From Bacteroides sp. Marseille-P3684 (GTDB taxonomy: Bacteria; Bacteroidota; Bacteroidia; Bacteroidales; Bacteroidaceae), in contig NZ_LT985808.1 in the NCBI RefSeq assembly GCF_900291465.1, positions 2,986,539 through 3,050,538 of the forward strand: a stretch of 64,000 nt of DNA, given 5' to 3'. The first letter of the stretch is position 1, and the number at the start of each line of letters is the position of its first letter. Made by a program: the position numbers and the translations under genes. Under the pieces are notes generated by a model, which saw nothing but the letters and a program-made list of their open reading frames with translations, had not been told where the DNA came from and did no database searches. Positions 63,637-64,000 of this stretch are shown here, in pieces.

Positions 63637-64000
63637 CTATTTCTTCCGTCCTGAAAATTTCTTGCCCTTTTTAGCCTCCGGGAACACAAAAGTCGTGTTA
63701 TATTCCCCGTCAAAGGCGACAACAGCATCGAAACTCTTGCCCTGTTTGCTCTTGAACCCTTTGAGCAGCTTGGTATGCCCTTCGGTGAGCAGGTCTTTGA
63801 TTTCATCGTCGGACAGGGTGCGTCCCGCTTTCAGCCGGAACACGGGCAGTCCGCACTCCGTGTTGTCGCAGCGTACCACCTTGCCGTAGAACCGCATCCT
63901 GCCCGTGCCACACTTGGGACACGCGCAGCCGGAGTCACGGCTGCCGAAGAGCTTGTCGCACGAGAGCAGTTCGGAGGTTATCTCACGTGTGTACGCCTCT
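63637..64000 (-). CDS. topB: DNA topoisomerase III, C-terminal part
   Basis: About 121 C-terminal residues are present; the gene continues past the window. A zinc-ribbon pair is visible (CACPKCGTG then CDNTECGLPVF), preceded by AYTREITSELLSCDKLFGS. The C-terminal domain TLSDDEIKDLLTEGHTKLLK and FDAVVAFDGEYNTTFVFPEA is the usual end of TopB in Bacteroidetes. In CTnDOT the homologous gene is exc in the excision operon. Confidence 0.9.
   Translation of the reverse strand, partial: EAYTREITSELLSCDKLFGSRDSGCACPKCGTGRMRFYGKVVRCDNTECGLPVFRLKAGRTLSDDEIKDLLTEGHTKLLKGFKSKQGKSFDAVVAFDGEYNTTFVFPEAKKGKKFSGRKK

Larger units (their letters stand above)
24943..64000. mobile_element. CTnDOT-type integrative conjugative element, one end plus the transfer and tetQ regions (truncated by the window)
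   Basis: The region holds the full transfer operon traA-traQ, mobA-mobB-mobC, rteC, rteB-rteA-tetQ, a giant methylase-helicase, a DUF1896 gene and the end of topB in the order expected for CTnDOT-family elements. The integrase, excisionase and other att end would lie beyond 64000. All transfer genes look intact, so the element may be self-transmissible. Cargo seen here is tetQ, a Panacea-type pair and a RibD-like gene. Confidence 0.93.

Noticed and set aside
63577-63654. 25-codon plus-strand ORF after the shared motif beside the topB terminator
   Set aside because: It overlaps the end of topB on the opposite strand and has no support beyond the motif copy before its ATG.
1-64000. tRNA or rRNA genes
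   Set aside because: No cloverleaf, TTCGA-type T-arm context or rRNA sequence was seen.

Overview
This window comes from a Bacteroidales gut-type bacterium (Bacteroides, Phocaeicola, Prevotella or a near relative; the genus cannot be fixed from sequence alone). The evidence is Bacteroidetes-style promoters (-7 TAnnTTTG, sometimes with a -33 TTTG), a pectin-degrading glycosidase cluster, and a CTnDOT-type integrative conjugative element (ICE) with tetQ-rteA-rteB. The chromosomal part (about 1-24.9 kb) is clearly GC-rich; the ICE is less so, and a cargo module near 48.2-49.4 kb is markedly AT-rich.

Region 1 (1-20 kb): the 5' part of pyrG (CTP synthase), then a carbohydrate-degradation locus. 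A GH2 enzyme converges on a GH106-GH28 pair. Diverging from that pair is a co-directional run: AraC regulator, GH28, two GH105/88-type unsaturated uronyl hydrolases, an unassigned (alpha/alpha)6 lipoprotein and a large DUF4450-like protein. The mix points to rhamnogalacturonan (RG-I or RG-II) oligosaccharides. GH28 enzymes cut galacturonic acid linkages, GH106 removes rhamnose, GH105 removes the unsaturated uronic acid left by a lyase, and GH2 trims side chains. No SusC/SusD pair or polysaccharide lyase is present.

Region 2 (20-24.6 kb): a MarR regulator next to an 820-residue fusion of CoA-disulfide reductase, rhodanese, TusA and DsrE-like domains (persulfide/thiol redox), a cytidylate-kinase-like protein and an MJ0936-type phosphoesterase.

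Region 3 (about 24.94-64 kb): the ICE, entered at one end and running off the window inside topB. In order: a non-coding end; a plus-strand set of small accessory genes including PcfK/PcfJ-like proteins; the minus-strand transfer operon traA to traQ plus a lysozyme; a structured intergenic region likely to hold oriT; the mobA-mobB-mobC operon (accessory protein, relaxase, coupling protein); a Panacea/SocA-like antitoxin with an unrecognised partner; rteC; a RibD/DHFR-like gene behind a strongly structured leader; rteB, rteA and tetQ (tetracycline resistance and its regulatory cascade); a giant methylase-helicase; a DUF1896 protein; and the 3' end of topB. In this family tetracycline relieves tetQ attenuation, which raises RteA/RteB, which lead through RteC to excision and transfer.

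The observations most worth following are: a 41-bp-period array of eight 15-bp palindromes between convergent glycosidase genes; the Panacea-type pair with its own canonical promoter; the long nested-hairpin leader before the RibD-like gene; the duplicated box at marR and the sulfur fusion gene; and a shared 17-bp motif placed directly before several ICE start codons.
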